33,280 nt of DNA, taken from contig UQRS01000015.1 in NCBI GenBank assembly GCA_900543525.1, positions 1 through 33,280 of the forward strand, written 5' to 3'. Positions within the stretch are counted from its first letter, which is position 1; every line of letters starts with the position of its first letter. The notes under the pieces were generated by a model. It searched no databases and was not told the DNA's origin. It worked only from the letters and a program-made list of their open reading frames with translations. Position numbers and translations under genes: made by a program. This DNA is from an uncultured Oscillospiraceae bacterium (GTDB lineage: Bacteria > Bacillota > Clostridia > Oscillospirales > Acutalibacteraceae). Positions 6,814 through 14,866 of this stretch are shown here, piece after piece.

Positions 6814-9606
6814 TTATTTTACAATACCGGCGCACCGGCTGCACAGGGTCGGATGTGCACTGTCGCTGCCGACCGTGTCGGTATATTTCCAGCAGCGAAC
6901 GCACTTTTCACCATCCGCATGCCGAACCGAGACGCCGAGCTTCTGCTCCTCGCTCTGATAGGTGCCGCCGGCCTCTTCATGCAGCGCGACGGCCGAAACA
7001 ATGCAGATTTCCGGCAGGATTTCCATCCGGTCGCGCAGGAAGCTGTACAGCTCCCCTTCGGCGTAGAGGTCGACCGCCGCCTCAAGAGAGGCGCCGATCA
7101 CCTTGGCTGCACGCGCCATCTCCAACGCCTTGGAGACATCGTTGCGCACGGCGTGCAGATTCTCCCACATCTCCATAAACGCGTGATCTGCATCGGAGAG
7201 AGGCTTCGCCTCCGGAATCGGGTTGAAGACCACATTGGCCTTCTCATCCCCGGCGCGATGGGGCATGAACTGCCAGATCTCATCCGCCGTAAAGGCGAGA
7301 ATCGGGGCAACCAGCCGGGTCAAAGTGTCGAGAATATCGAAAATCACCGTCTGCGCCGCCCGGCGGGAGGTGCTGTTTTTCTCCTCCACATACAGGCGAT
7401 CCTTCACAACATCGAGGTAGAAGTTGGACATATCCACCACGCAGAAGTTGTGAATGGCGTGATAAACCGCGTGATACTCGAAAGCGTCATACCCTGCACG
7501 GCATTTTTCAACCAGCTCATTCAGCTTGAGCAGGGCAAAACGGTCGAGGTCGGTCAGCGCCTCCTCCCCGACGCGGTCGGCATCGGGATCAAAGTCGCTG
7601 ATGTTTCCGAGGATGAAGCGCGCGGTATTCCGGATTTTGCGATAGCTTTCGGAAAGCTGCTTCAAAATCTCCTTCGAAATGCGGATGTCGGCGTGATAGT
7701 CGGCCGAGGCCACCCACAGCCGCAGAATATCCGCACCGTACTGCTTGATAATCTCCTCCGGCGCGATGGTGTTTCCGATGGATTTGGACATCTTCTTGCC
7801 CTCGCCATCGACCACCCAGCCGTGGGTAACAACCGTCTTGTAGGGGGCGACGCCCTTGGTCGCAACCGAGGTCAGGAGAGAGGACTGGAACCATCCTCTG
7901 TACTGATCGGCGCCCTCCAGATACAGGTCGGCCGGGAAGCGAAGATAATCCCGCTCATCCAGCACGGCGGCGTGGGTCACGCCCGAGTCGAACCAGACAT
8001 CCATGATGTCGGTCTCTTTCTTGAAATGCGTGCCGCCGCAGTGGGGGCAGACATACCCCTCGGGCAGCAGGTCGCGCTCATCCATGGCGTACCAGGCGTC
8101 CGCGCCCTTTTTACGGAAGATATCCGAAATCTTCGCAATGGTGGTTTTGTTGATGACCTCTTTCCCGCAGTCGCGGCAGTAGAAGATCGGGATCGGCACG
8201 CCCCAGGTGCGCTGCCGCGAGATGCACCAGTCGGAGCGGTCCTTCACCATGTTGGTGATGCGATCCTCGCCCCATGCCGGGATCCACTGAACGCCCCGAA
8301 TCGCCTCGACCGCCTTGTCCGCGAAGTCGGAGATCGAGCAGAACCACTGCTCGGTCGCACGGAAGAGGATGGGCGATTTGCACCGCCAGCAATGCGGATA
8401 CTGGTGGATAATCTTTTCCAGCGCGAAGAGATGTCCGCTCTCCTCCAGCTTGCGGGCGATCGCCTTGTTGGCGTCGTTCGTGGAAAGGCCGGCAAATTCC
8501 CCGGCCTCCTCCGTCAGGACGCCCTTGTGGTCGACCGGAACGATCATCGGAATTTCTTTATAATTCCGGCAGACTTCAAAGTCCTCTACACCATGGCCGG
8601 GCGCGGTATGTACGCAGCCGGTACCGCTTTCCAGCGTGACGTGGTCGCCGACAATCACCAGCGACTCCCGGTCGAGGAAGGGGTGCGCCGTCTTCATGTA
8701 CTCCAGCTCTTTGCCGGAAATGGTGCCGATGACCTCATACTCGGTCTTGCCAGCGGCCTTCATGGCGTTTTCAAACAGAGCCGACGCCATCACATAGTAT
8801 TCCTCACCCGAACGGATGAGGGCATATTCATACTCAGGCCCGACGCAAATCGCCACGTTGCCCGGCAGAGTCCAAGTCGTGGTCGTCCAAATTACAAAAT
8901 AGGTTTTGGCAAGATCGGCGCCCATGGCCGCCAGCTTGCCCAGATCATCGGTCACCTGGAACTTCACATAGATCGAATGGCAGGGATCCTCGGCATATTC
9001 AATCTCGGCCTCAGCCAGGGCGGTCTGACACTCCGGACACCAGTAGACCGGCTTGAGTCCCTTGTAGATATAGCCCTTGTCGGACATCTCGCCAAAGACC
9101 TCCACCTGCTTGGCGACAAACTCATTCTTCAGGGTGAGATAGGGGTTGTCCCACTCGCCCAGCACGCCGAGGCGCTCAAACTGTACCCGCTGATCCTCCA
9201 CAAAGCCGAGCGCAAACTCCCGGCAGAGGCGGCGCAGCTCGAGGGTCGACATCTGCTCCGCAGAGGCGACGCCGGCCGCCTTGCGCGCCTTGAGTTCGGT
9301 CGGCAGGCCGTGGGTATCATACCCGGGGACGTAGGGCGCTTTATACCCGGTCATGTTTTTATAGCGGAGGATAAAATCCTTCAGCGTTTTATTCAGCGCC
9401 GTGCCGAGGTGAATCACCCCGTTGGCATAGGGAGGGCCGTCGTGCAGCACATACAGCGGCTTGCCCTCGTTCCGCTTCATCAGTTCCTCATACACATGAT
9501 TCTTCTGCCACTCGGCCAGAGCAAGCGGCTCTCTCGTCGGAAGGCCGGCCCGCATCGGAAATTCCGTTTGCGGCAGATTCAGCGTTTTGTTATAATCCTG
9601 TTCCAT
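6814..9606 (-). CDS. ileS: Isoleucyl-tRNA synthetase
   Basis: This 930-residue class I aminoacyl-tRNA synthetase is full length. It carries the HIGH-equivalent HLGT at residues 66-69, the GYDTHGLP segment, the editing domain with the TTTTWTLPGN motif, KMSKS in GKKMSKSIGN near residue 604, and a C-terminal zinc knuckle, CVRCWKY…CSRC, at the very end. It charges tRNA-Ile with isoleucine and edits valine. No T-box leader is visible in the 76-bp gap after divIVA, unlike many Firmicutes ileS genes, so expression probably depends on read-through from the division genes. Order divIVA–ileS–lspA matches Bacillus. The family is certain. Confidence 0.98.
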   Translation of the reverse strand: MEQDYNKTLNLPQTEFPMRAGLPTREPLALAEWQKNHVYEELMKRNEGKPLYVLHDGPPYANGVIHLGTALNKTLKDFILRYKNMTGYKAPYVPGYDTHGLPTELKARKAAGVASAEQMSTLELRRLCREFALGFVEDQRVQFERLGVLGEWDNPYLTLKNEFVAKQVEVFGEMSDKGYIYKGLKPVYWCPECQTALAEAEIEYAEDPCHSIYVKFQVTDDLGKLAAMGADLAKTYFVIWTTTTWTLPGNVAICVGPEYEYALIRSGEEYYVMASALFENAMKAAGKTEYEVIGTISGKELEYMKTAHPFLDRESLVIVGDHVTLESGTGCVHTAPGHGVEDFEVCRNYKEIPMIVPVDHKGVLTEEAGEFAGLSTNDANKAIARKLEESGHLFALEKIIHQYPHCWRCKSPILFRATEQWFCSISDFADKAVEAIRGVQWIPAWGEDRITNMVKDRSDWCISRQRTWGVPIPIFYCRDCGKEVINKTTIAKISDIFRKKGADAWYAMDERDLLPEGYVCPHCGGTHFKKETDIMDVWFDSGVTHAAVLDERDYLRFPADLYLEGADQYRGWFQSSLLTSVATKGVAPYKTVVTHGWVVDGEGKKMSKSIGNTIAPEEIIKQYGADILRLWVASADYHADIRISKEILKQLSESYRKIRNTARFILGNISDFDPDADRVGEEALTDLDRFALLKLNELVEKCRAGYDAFEYHAVYHAIHNFCVVDMSNFYLDVVKDRLYVEEKNSTSRRAAQTVIFDILDTLTRLVAPILAFTADEIWQFMPHRAGDEKANVVFNPIPEAKPLSDADHAFMEMWENLHAVRNDVSKALEMARAAKVIGASLEAAVDLYAEGELYSFLRDRMEILPEICIVSAVALHEEAGGTYQSEEQKLGVSVRHADGEKCVRCWKYTDTVGSDSAHPTLCSRCAGIVK

Positions 9607-9682
9607 TTTCTAAATGATCTCCCTATCACAAATTTTCGTTATCCATGAATCGCCATACAGGGGAGGCACGGCGTATTTTCGG

Positions 9683-10576
9683 TTATTCCAGCCCCTCCAC
9701 ATCGGTGCTGACGACAAACCCGCCCGCCTCCGCAGACTTTTCGGCTTTTCCGTCGGCTATGGGAAGCTCCGGCTGCAGCTCCTGCGCAGTCTCCGCCTCG
9801 GCGGGCGCTGCCGGAACCTCCGAAGCTGCCGGAGCGGCCTCCGCCTCGTCGGCGGAAGAGGTGTCCGCTTGCGCTGCATCCGGTTCGGCAGCCGCGCGTG
9901 CCTGCTCGATCACGGCCTTGACGTCCACGTCGGTCGTCGGACGCGCCGCCTCCGCCATCGCCTCATAATCCGGGACGCTGTCAAAGGCAAAGCGCAGCAC
10001 CTCCGCCGCACGCTCGGCGTCGAAGGGCACCTCATCCGGCAGGGACTCCACAAAAGTGATCTGCCGCTTGTATTTCTGCAACAGCGAGTCGCGGAGGTTC
10101 TTCGTCTCCACCTTCAGGCGATCGAAAAGCATCTGCTGCCGGGCGACACTGTCGTGCGCGGCGGCAATCATACTTTCGGTTTTGGCGATGGCGTCGGCGA
10201 TGATGGCGTCGGCCTTTCGCTCGGCCTCAGCCACGATGTCCTCCGCCTGCGTTTCGGCATCGCTGACAACCAGCTCGGCCTTTTTGGCCGCTTCGGTCGT
10301 GGTGTGTCCGGCGGCCTCGCTTGCCTCCTTCACCGTCTGATCGGCGAGGCGCTGTGCGTTCAGCAGAGCGGTGTGAATGCTGTTTTCCGACGTGCGGTAT
10401 CCCTCCAGCTTCTCGCTGAGGATCGCCAGCCGGGCTTCAACCTCCGCCTTTTCCTGCTCAAGCTTTGCAAAATCATCCGCCACCGCGTCGAGGAGGTCGT
10501 CCACCTCGTCCACATGATAGCCGCCAAAAGCCGATTTTTTAATCTCGGCATTGCGTATCTTTTCCGCAGAATACAT
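9683..10576 (-). CDS. divIVA: DivIVA-domain cell-division/polarity protein
   Basis: This 297-residue protein begins with the DivIVA N-terminal region (IRNAEIKKSAFGGYHVDE, residues 7-24, then VDDLLDAV), whose loop binds curved membrane. A long Ala/Glu/Lys-rich coiled coil follows to about residue 230, and the last 70 residues are acidic and Ala/Pro-rich. DivIVA proteins gather at negatively curved membrane at septa and poles and recruit partners. The start has GGAGG eight bases upstream. It lies between ylmH and ileS, as in Bacillus. It is longer than Bacillus DivIVA (164 residues) because of the coiled coil and tail. The role as a septum/pole scaffold follows from the family; its partners here are unknown. 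Confidence 0.92.
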   Translation of the reverse strand: MYSAEKIRNAEIKKSAFGGYHVDEVDDLLDAVADDFAKLEQEKAEVEARLAILSEKLEGYRTSENSIHTALLNAQRLADQTVKEASEAAGHTTTEAAKKAELVVSDAETQAEDIVAEAERKADAIIADAIAKTESMIAAAHDSVARQQMLFDRLKVETKNLRDSLLQKYKRQITFVESLPDEVPFDAERAAEVLRFAFDSVPDYEAMAEAARPTTDVDVKAVIEQARAAAEPDAAQADTSSADEAEAAPAASEVPAAPAEAETAQELQPELPIADGKAEKSAEAGGFVVSTDVEGLE

Positions 10577-10641
10577 AGTTTCATTCCTCCGAGTTCAAAA
10601 GATGCACAGCCGCAGCAAAAGGCGGGCTGCAAATCAAAACG

Positions 10642-10659
10642 TCCGGCAATACGGCCGGA
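10642..10659 (-). other. Stem-loop between ylmH and divIVA
   Basis: In the 104-bp gap a 6-bp stem (tccggc with gccgga) is followed on the minus strand by CGTTTTG. This is at most a weak partial terminator or a processing site. No promoter that I can support follows it before divIVA. Confidence 0.3.
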
Positions 10660-10680
10660 GCGTATCAAGCGCTAAGGGAA

Positions 10681-11436
10681 TCAGACATACTGTTCATATC
10701 GCAAAATCAAACGCTGTTTTTTGGTTCTGTCATCCAGGGAGCTTAATTTAAATTTACCCTTCCCGCGGATTTTTATAACCGTCCCGGCAAAAACCGTCCG
10801 GGTCGTTTTCTCACAGACCAGCGCGTCGATCGAGACCAGTCCGCTTTCAATCAGCCGGGCGGCCTCTCCCCTTCCCGTTTTGGCAAGGGCGGCAACCACC
10901 GCGTCCAGCCGTGGGGAGGAAATCGTGGTGGAAAAGCTTTCCATTCGGTGGGCGGAGGGCAAAGGCTCCATAGCCCCCTCGCTCACAGAGACCCCGACCG
11001 AGCCGACCTTACGCAGCTCCGAAAGGACAAGCGGAGCCGTCTCCCGCGATAGGAAGGCGACGGCGCGTCCATCCTCAATCAGAATGTCCCCGATCGCCTC
11101 CCGACGGAGCTGCAGCGCCATCAGGCTGCCGAGAAAATCCCGGTGAGAAAGGCCGCTGCCCTTCCGATAAGTGAAGGTAAGGGGCGTGATGGGAAAATAC
11201 TCCTCCTGCGGGTCGGCGCACCAGTCGGGCAATGCGGCGAAGAAAACCCGCTCTGCCTCCGGATAGCCGCCGTAAAAGAGGTAGTTTGCATGCTTCTTTT
11301 TCATATAATCCCGCAAAAAGGCCGCCGACGCCTCATCCAGAAAGCCGATGAATTTCGGCCGGCCGTCCAGATCGCAGAGGCGGACAGCGTCGTCAGCCCG
11401 GGCAAGCAGGAGCTTCTGCTCTTCCTGTCCTTCCAC
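10681..11436 (-). CDS. ylmH: YlmH-family S4-domain RNA-binding protein
   Basis: This 251-residue protein matches YlmH: an N-terminal domain with the YxxYGGYPEAER segment, a central region and a C-terminal S4 RNA-binding domain (about 178-240, with RLDAVVAAL…GLVSIDALV). YlmH binds the large ribosomal subunit and is linked to rescue of obstructed subunits in Bacillus. The chosen start is a GTG three bases after the sepF stop codon. No clear Shine-Dalgarno precedes it, so translation probably depends on coupling to sepF. A start a few codons further in is possible. It lies between sepF and divIVA as in Bacillus, though the usual ylmG (YggT-family) gene between sepF and ylmH is missing. Confidence 0.9.
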   Translation of the reverse strand: MEGQEEQKLLLARADDAVRLCDLDGRPKFIGFLDEASAAFLRDYMKKKHANYLFYGGYPEAERVFFAALPDWCADPQEEYFPITPLTFTYRKGSGLSHRDFLGSLMALQLRREAIGDILIEDGRAVAFLSRETAPLVLSELRKVGSVGVSVSEGAMEPLPSAHRMESFSTTISSPRLDAVVAALAKTGRGEAARLIESGLVSIDALVCEKTTRTVFAGTVIKIRGKGKFKLSSLDDRTKKQRLILRYEQYV

Positions 11437-11439
11437 GGT

Positions 11440-11895
11440 TTATATGTAGAGGTTGCTGCTCTCCAGCTCGTCGAGGATCAAATCGCCCATGATGTCGACG
11501 TCAAAGGGCGTGATGATAAAGGTGCTGTTGGCCACCCTTTTGAGCTGCCCCTGATTGGCATAGGCCACGCCGCTCAGAAAATCAATCAGGCGACGGGAAG
11601 TCTCCTTATTGGCGGCCTCAAGATTGAGCACTACCGTCCGCTTGGCGTTCAGATGGTCGGCAATTGCCGGCGCGTCATCAAACCGCTCCGGCTTGACCAG
11701 CACAACCTTCAGCTGAGTTGTGGCGTGGATGTTCACTACCTTATTGCGCTTCTCCCCCTCGTAAGAAGAGGAGGACGCGCGGGATTCATGCCGCTCCTCC
11801 GGCTCGTGCTTGGCAAAGTTGACCTCCTCCGGCATGTCGTCGTAGTCATCCTCCGGCACGCTGACGATGTCCTTGATCTTATCCAGAATGCTCAT
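11440..11895 (-). CDS. sepF: Cell-division protein SepF
   Basis: This 151-residue protein has the SepF layout: a short N-terminal amphipathic helix (MSILDKIKDIV), an acidic linker and the SepF core with VVLVKPERFDDAPAIADHL, VVLNLE and the FLSGVAYANQG segment. SepF anchors FtsZ to the membrane and helps form a smooth division septum. The frame extends three codons upstream to a TTG that is too close to the GGAGA site, so the ATG at 11895 is chosen; this also gives the normal N-terminal helix. It follows yggS by 30 bases and precedes ylmH by 3. Length is usual. Confidence 0.94.
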   Translation of the reverse strand: MSILDKIKDIVSVPEDDYDDMPEEVNFAKHEPEERHESRASSSSYEGEKRNKVVNIHATTQLKVVLVKPERFDDAPAIADHLNAKRTVVLNLEAANKETSRRLIDFLSGVAYANQGQLKRVANSTFIITPFDVDIMGDLILDELESSNLYI

Positions 11896-11925
11896 GTTTT
11901 CCAAATCTCCATTCTATTCCGAAAT

Positions 11926-12663
11926 TCAGCGGTACAGCCGCCTTCCAAACAGGGCGGTACCGATGCGTACAAGATTGGCGCCCTCCTCAATCGCGATGTC
12001 GAAATCATCCGACATGCCCATGGACAGGCATACCATATTACTATTATCTATGTTTTTGGCCTTAATGTCAATAAACAGTTGCCGCATTTGCGCAAAATAT
12101 TTTCTGGCCGTCTTTTCATCGTCACAAATCGGGGGGATTGTCATAAGTCCCTGCACACAGACGCCCTCTATTTGTGCGATTTCACGAACGGCCGCCTCGA
12201 CATTTTCGGGAAGGAGGCCGGATTTGCTCTCCTCCCTGCCAATATTTACCTCCAGCAGGATGTCCATCACCCGGCCGGCGCGCGCCGACTGCTCCCCGAT
12301 GCAGGAGGCAAGGCGGACAGAGTCCACCGACTCAATCATCTCCACCTTGTCCAGAATCATCCTGACTTTGTTGGTCTGCAGATGCCCGATAAAATGGCGG
12401 GTCACCCCGTCCAGCTGCAGCTCGTCGTATTTGGAGAGGAATTCCTGCACCCGGTTCTCCCCCATATACCGGATCCCTTTTGAGAAGGCGTAGTTCATCA
12501 CCTCGGGAGAGACGGTTTTGGTCGCGGCGAGAAGGGTGATCTCCTCCGGCCTGCGGCCGCTTTTTTCTGCCGCGGCGGCCGCCCGGGTCAGGATGTCTGC
12601 GTAGTTTTGGTCGAAATACCTCTTTTTCTCATTCAGTTCATCATTTGACAATCTTTCCGTCAT
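11926..12663 (-). CDS. YggS-family PLP homeostasis protein
   Basis: This 245-residue protein belongs to the YggS/PLPBP/YlmE family. Lys49 in LLAATKTV should hold pyridoxal phosphate; the ENRVQEF, HFIGHLQTNK and SMGMSDDFDIAIEEGAN segments are all present. The family binds PLP without a catalysed reaction and keeps free PLP and amino-acid pools in balance. The start overlaps the end of the HlyD-like gene by 23 bases and has an AAAGGGG site about ten bases upstream. It corresponds to ylmE, which also precedes sepF in Bacillus. Confidence 0.94.
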   Translation of the reverse strand: MTERLSNDELNEKKRYFDQNYADILTRAAAAAEKSGRRPEEITLLAATKTVSPEVMNYAFSKGIRYMGENRVQEFLSKYDELQLDGVTRHFIGHLQTNKVRMILDKVEMIESVDSVRLASCIGEQSARAGRVMDILLEVNIGREESKSGLLPENVEAAVREIAQIEGVCVQGLMTIPPICDDEKTARKYFAQMRQLFIDIKAKNIDNSNMVCLSMGMSDDFDIAIEEGANLVRIGTALFGRRLYR

Positions 12664-13855
12664 AAAGATTTTTCCCCTTTACAATGACTTCGTCATACAA
12701 ATTCAGCATGTCCGCGTCCGTATTATCGAACCGGCAAACGGCATACCCGCCGTTTGTATAAACAATATCCACCTTGCGGAAGCGCACGGTCGAGCCGGAG
12801 AGGATATAGACCCCCTTCTGCCCGTCCACCACACGAATGGCAGAGGCGCTGACCTTCAGTCCGTCATAGGCGTTCAGTACCGCCGTGACCGGCTGGGTGC
12901 GGATGGCGGCCAACTCTCCACTCATATACTTGCACCTGAAAATCACAACCGCCTGCTTGCCGTCGGCCGATTTGTTGATCCGTTCGACCGTCACTGGCAG
13001 CTCCGGCATGGAGGAAAGCTCGGTCCGCAGCGTGAGTGCGCTGCCCTCGGTGAACTTCGCCGCCTCCTCCGTCGTGGCGACGCAGGCGATATACCAGGCG
13101 TAGTCCCCGACGATTTTGCCGATCGGCGATTCGGTTCCGGTCGTTTCCTCCACGGGGGCAAGATTTGCAATCCCCTCCGGCGTGAGGCGGTCAATCCCCT
13201 CCGGCGTCAGCAGCGATTCATACCCGTCGACCTCCAAAATAAAATAGCCGGAGGTATCGGTCACGACGCTGCCGCTCGCCCGGAGGCCGGAAGCCTCCAG
13301 CGAGGCCTTTTCCGACTCGAGCGAAGCGATGCGGCCGGCAAGGTCGGCGCTTTGTCCGACGGCCACCACCCGGCGGTTCAGCAAGGTCAGAAGCTTATCC
13401 GAAAGCGTGCTGACCGAGACAAAGCGGTGTCCCGACGCGCTGTCAAGCAGCGCTGTATAAGCGTCGGTGATCTGTGTCTCCACCGTGACAAGGTCGGCCG
13501 AGGTCCCGGCCGTCTGCAAGGATTTCAGGGTGTTCAGCTGCTCCTCCACCTCCCGCAGGCGGGCGGCATTGGCTGCTGTGGCCGTGTCGTTATAGAGGTT
13601 TACCACCACGGCGTCCTTGGCGACCCGGCGGCCGCTCTCGACCGAGAAGCTCTGAACCCCCTGCGCGCTGTTCGAAAGCACCGTCTCACTCCGGATGGAG
13701 AGGCCGGTCAGCTGCACCCCGTCAAAGGTGCTGTAGTGGGTCGCCGTCTCGGTCGTGAAGGGATTGTAAAGGGAGTTGTATATCTGCATCAGCAAATAGG
13801 AAACGATAAAAATCGCCAGAACCGCTTTCAATATATTGGCATAGGATTTTTTCAT
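12641..13855 (-). CDS. HlyD-like membrane-fusion/adaptor protein of unknown role
   Basis: This 404-residue protein has one N-terminal membrane helix (about residues 8-27), then a large outside region. It shows half of a lipoyl/barrel-sandwich fold (VESGRRVAKDAVVVNLYND), a coiled coil at about 93-190 that includes a short internal repeat further on (LTPEGIDRLTPEGI), and a C-terminal beta region with VYILSGSTVRFRKVDIV, as in HlyD/RND adaptors. No transporter gene is next to it. It lies between miaA (70-bp gap) and yggS (23-bp overlap), inside the division/repair operon. The ATG has GGGAGG at good distance. I infer a cell-envelope role, perhaps in division, but the sequence does not show one. 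Confidence 0.75.
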   Translation of the reverse strand: MKKSYANILKAVLAIFIVSYLLMQIYNSLYNPFTTETATHYSTFDGVQLTGLSIRSETVLSNSAQGVQSFSVESGRRVAKDAVVVNLYNDTATAANAARLREVEEQLNTLKSLQTAGTSADLVTVETQITDAYTALLDSASGHRFVSVSTLSDKLLTLLNRRVVAVGQSADLAGRIASLESEKASLEASGLRASGSVVTDTSGYFILEVDGYESLLTPEGIDRLTPEGIANLAPVEETTGTESPIGKIVGDYAWYIACVATTEEAAKFTEGSALTLRTELSSMPELPVTVERINKSADGKQAVVIFRCKYMSGELAAIRTQPVTAVLNAYDGLKVSASAIRVVDGQKGVYILSGSTVRFRKVDIVYTNGGYAVCRFDNTDADMLNLYDEVIVKGKNLYDGKIVK

Positions 13856-13925
13856 TTTTTACCTCCCTGTCAAGACTTCCGCCGGCCGGGCTGCAGCCAT
13901 TTTCTTCACACCTTCTGCGCAAAGG

Positions 13926-14864
13926 CTACAGCGTCTGCCGCCACGACTCTATCCGCTCGGCCGCCCGGGAGGCAATCTCCTCCACGCTGCGGCCGTCGCA
14001 ATCTATCCAATGAATCTGTTCGTTTTTTGAAAACCAGGTCATCTGCCGCTTGGCATATCGCCTGGTCTGCCGTTTTAAATTTTCCGCCGCCGCGTCCAGA
14101 GAAATCTCCCCCGCGAAGTACGGCGCCAGCTCCTTGTGCCCGATGGCCTGCGCCGCCGTGCCGGAGGTGGGATCGTACTCCCGCTCAGCCTCCGCCGCAA
14201 GGCCGGCGTCCAGCATGGCGTCCACCCGCCGGTTGATCCGGTCGTACAAAAGTGCCCGATCGCAGTACCGCAGCCCGATGTAAAGCGCCTGATAAGGGCT
14301 TTCTCCCGCGGCGGCCGCCCGGTCGAGTTCGGATTTCCGCTGTCCGGTGGTCATCTGCACCTCCAGCGCGCGGAGGATGCGCTTGCGGTCGTTGGGATGC
14401 AGGCGCGCGGCCGCCTCCGGATCCGATTTTTCCAGGCGGGCGAGCATCTCCTCCCCGCCCAGGCGGTCGTATTCCGCCGACAGCCGCCGGCGGAGTGCCG
14501 GGTCGGTCTCCTCCTCTGCAAACGTGAGGCCGGAGAGCAGCGCGTCGATATAGAGTCCTGTGCCGCCGACCACGACCGGCAATTTTCCGCGGCCGGCAAT
14601 ATCGCGGATGACCTCTCCCGCCAAGGCGACGTATTCCGCGACCGAAAAGCGGGTCTGCCGGTCGGCAAAATCAATCAGGTGATGCGGCGCGGCCTCCCTT
14701 TCGGCCGCCGTCGGTTTGGCCGAGGCGATGTCCATCCCTTTGTAAATCTGCATGGAATCGGCCGAAACAATCTCCCCGTCAAAGCGCCGGGCAATCGCAA
14801 TGCCCAGGCCCGTTTTACCGGAGGCGGTCGGTCCGACCACCGCGACGACCGGAATTTTCTTCAT
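13926..14864 (-). CDS. miaA: tRNA dimethylallyltransferase
   Basis: This 312-residue enzyme has the P-loop GPTASGKTG near residues 11-19, the SADSMQIYKGMDI segment that recognises the tRNA, and GGTGLYIDALLSG. It adds a dimethylallyl group to A37 of tRNAs that read codons starting with U, giving i6A37. MiaB, encoded at the start of the same run, then adds the 2-methylthio group. The ATG lies two bases after the mutL stop, so translation is coupled. Length is normal. Confidence 0.97.
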   Translation of the reverse strand: MKKIPVVAVVGPTASGKTGLGIAIARRFDGEIVSADSMQIYKGMDIASAKPTAAEREAAPHHLIDFADRQTRFSVAEYVALAGEVIRDIAGRGKLPVVVGGTGLYIDALLSGLTFAEEETDPALRRRLSAEYDRLGGEEMLARLEKSDPEAAARLHPNDRKRILRALEVQMTTGQRKSELDRAAAAGESPYQALYIGLRYCDRALLYDRINRRVDAMLDAGLAAEAEREYDPTSGTAAQAIGHKELAPYFAGEISLDAAAENLKRQTRRYAKRQMTWFSKNEQIHWIDCDGRSVEEIASRAAERIESWRQTL

Positions 14865-14866
14865 GT

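Noticed and set aside
6625..9648. Long plus-strand open frame (about 1007 codons) opposite ileS
   Set aside because: It mirrors a certain gene, has His/Arg/Leu-rich unpatterned sequence and no ribosome site. Long antisense frames are common in GC-rich DNA.
9607..9682. T-box riboswitch before ileS
   Set aside because: The 76-bp gap is too short and has no specifier stem or T-box sequence; the gap before divIVA has none either.
13860..13925. TTGACA −35 before the HlyD-like gene
   Set aside because: It is too close to the start codon and has no −10 after it; chance match.
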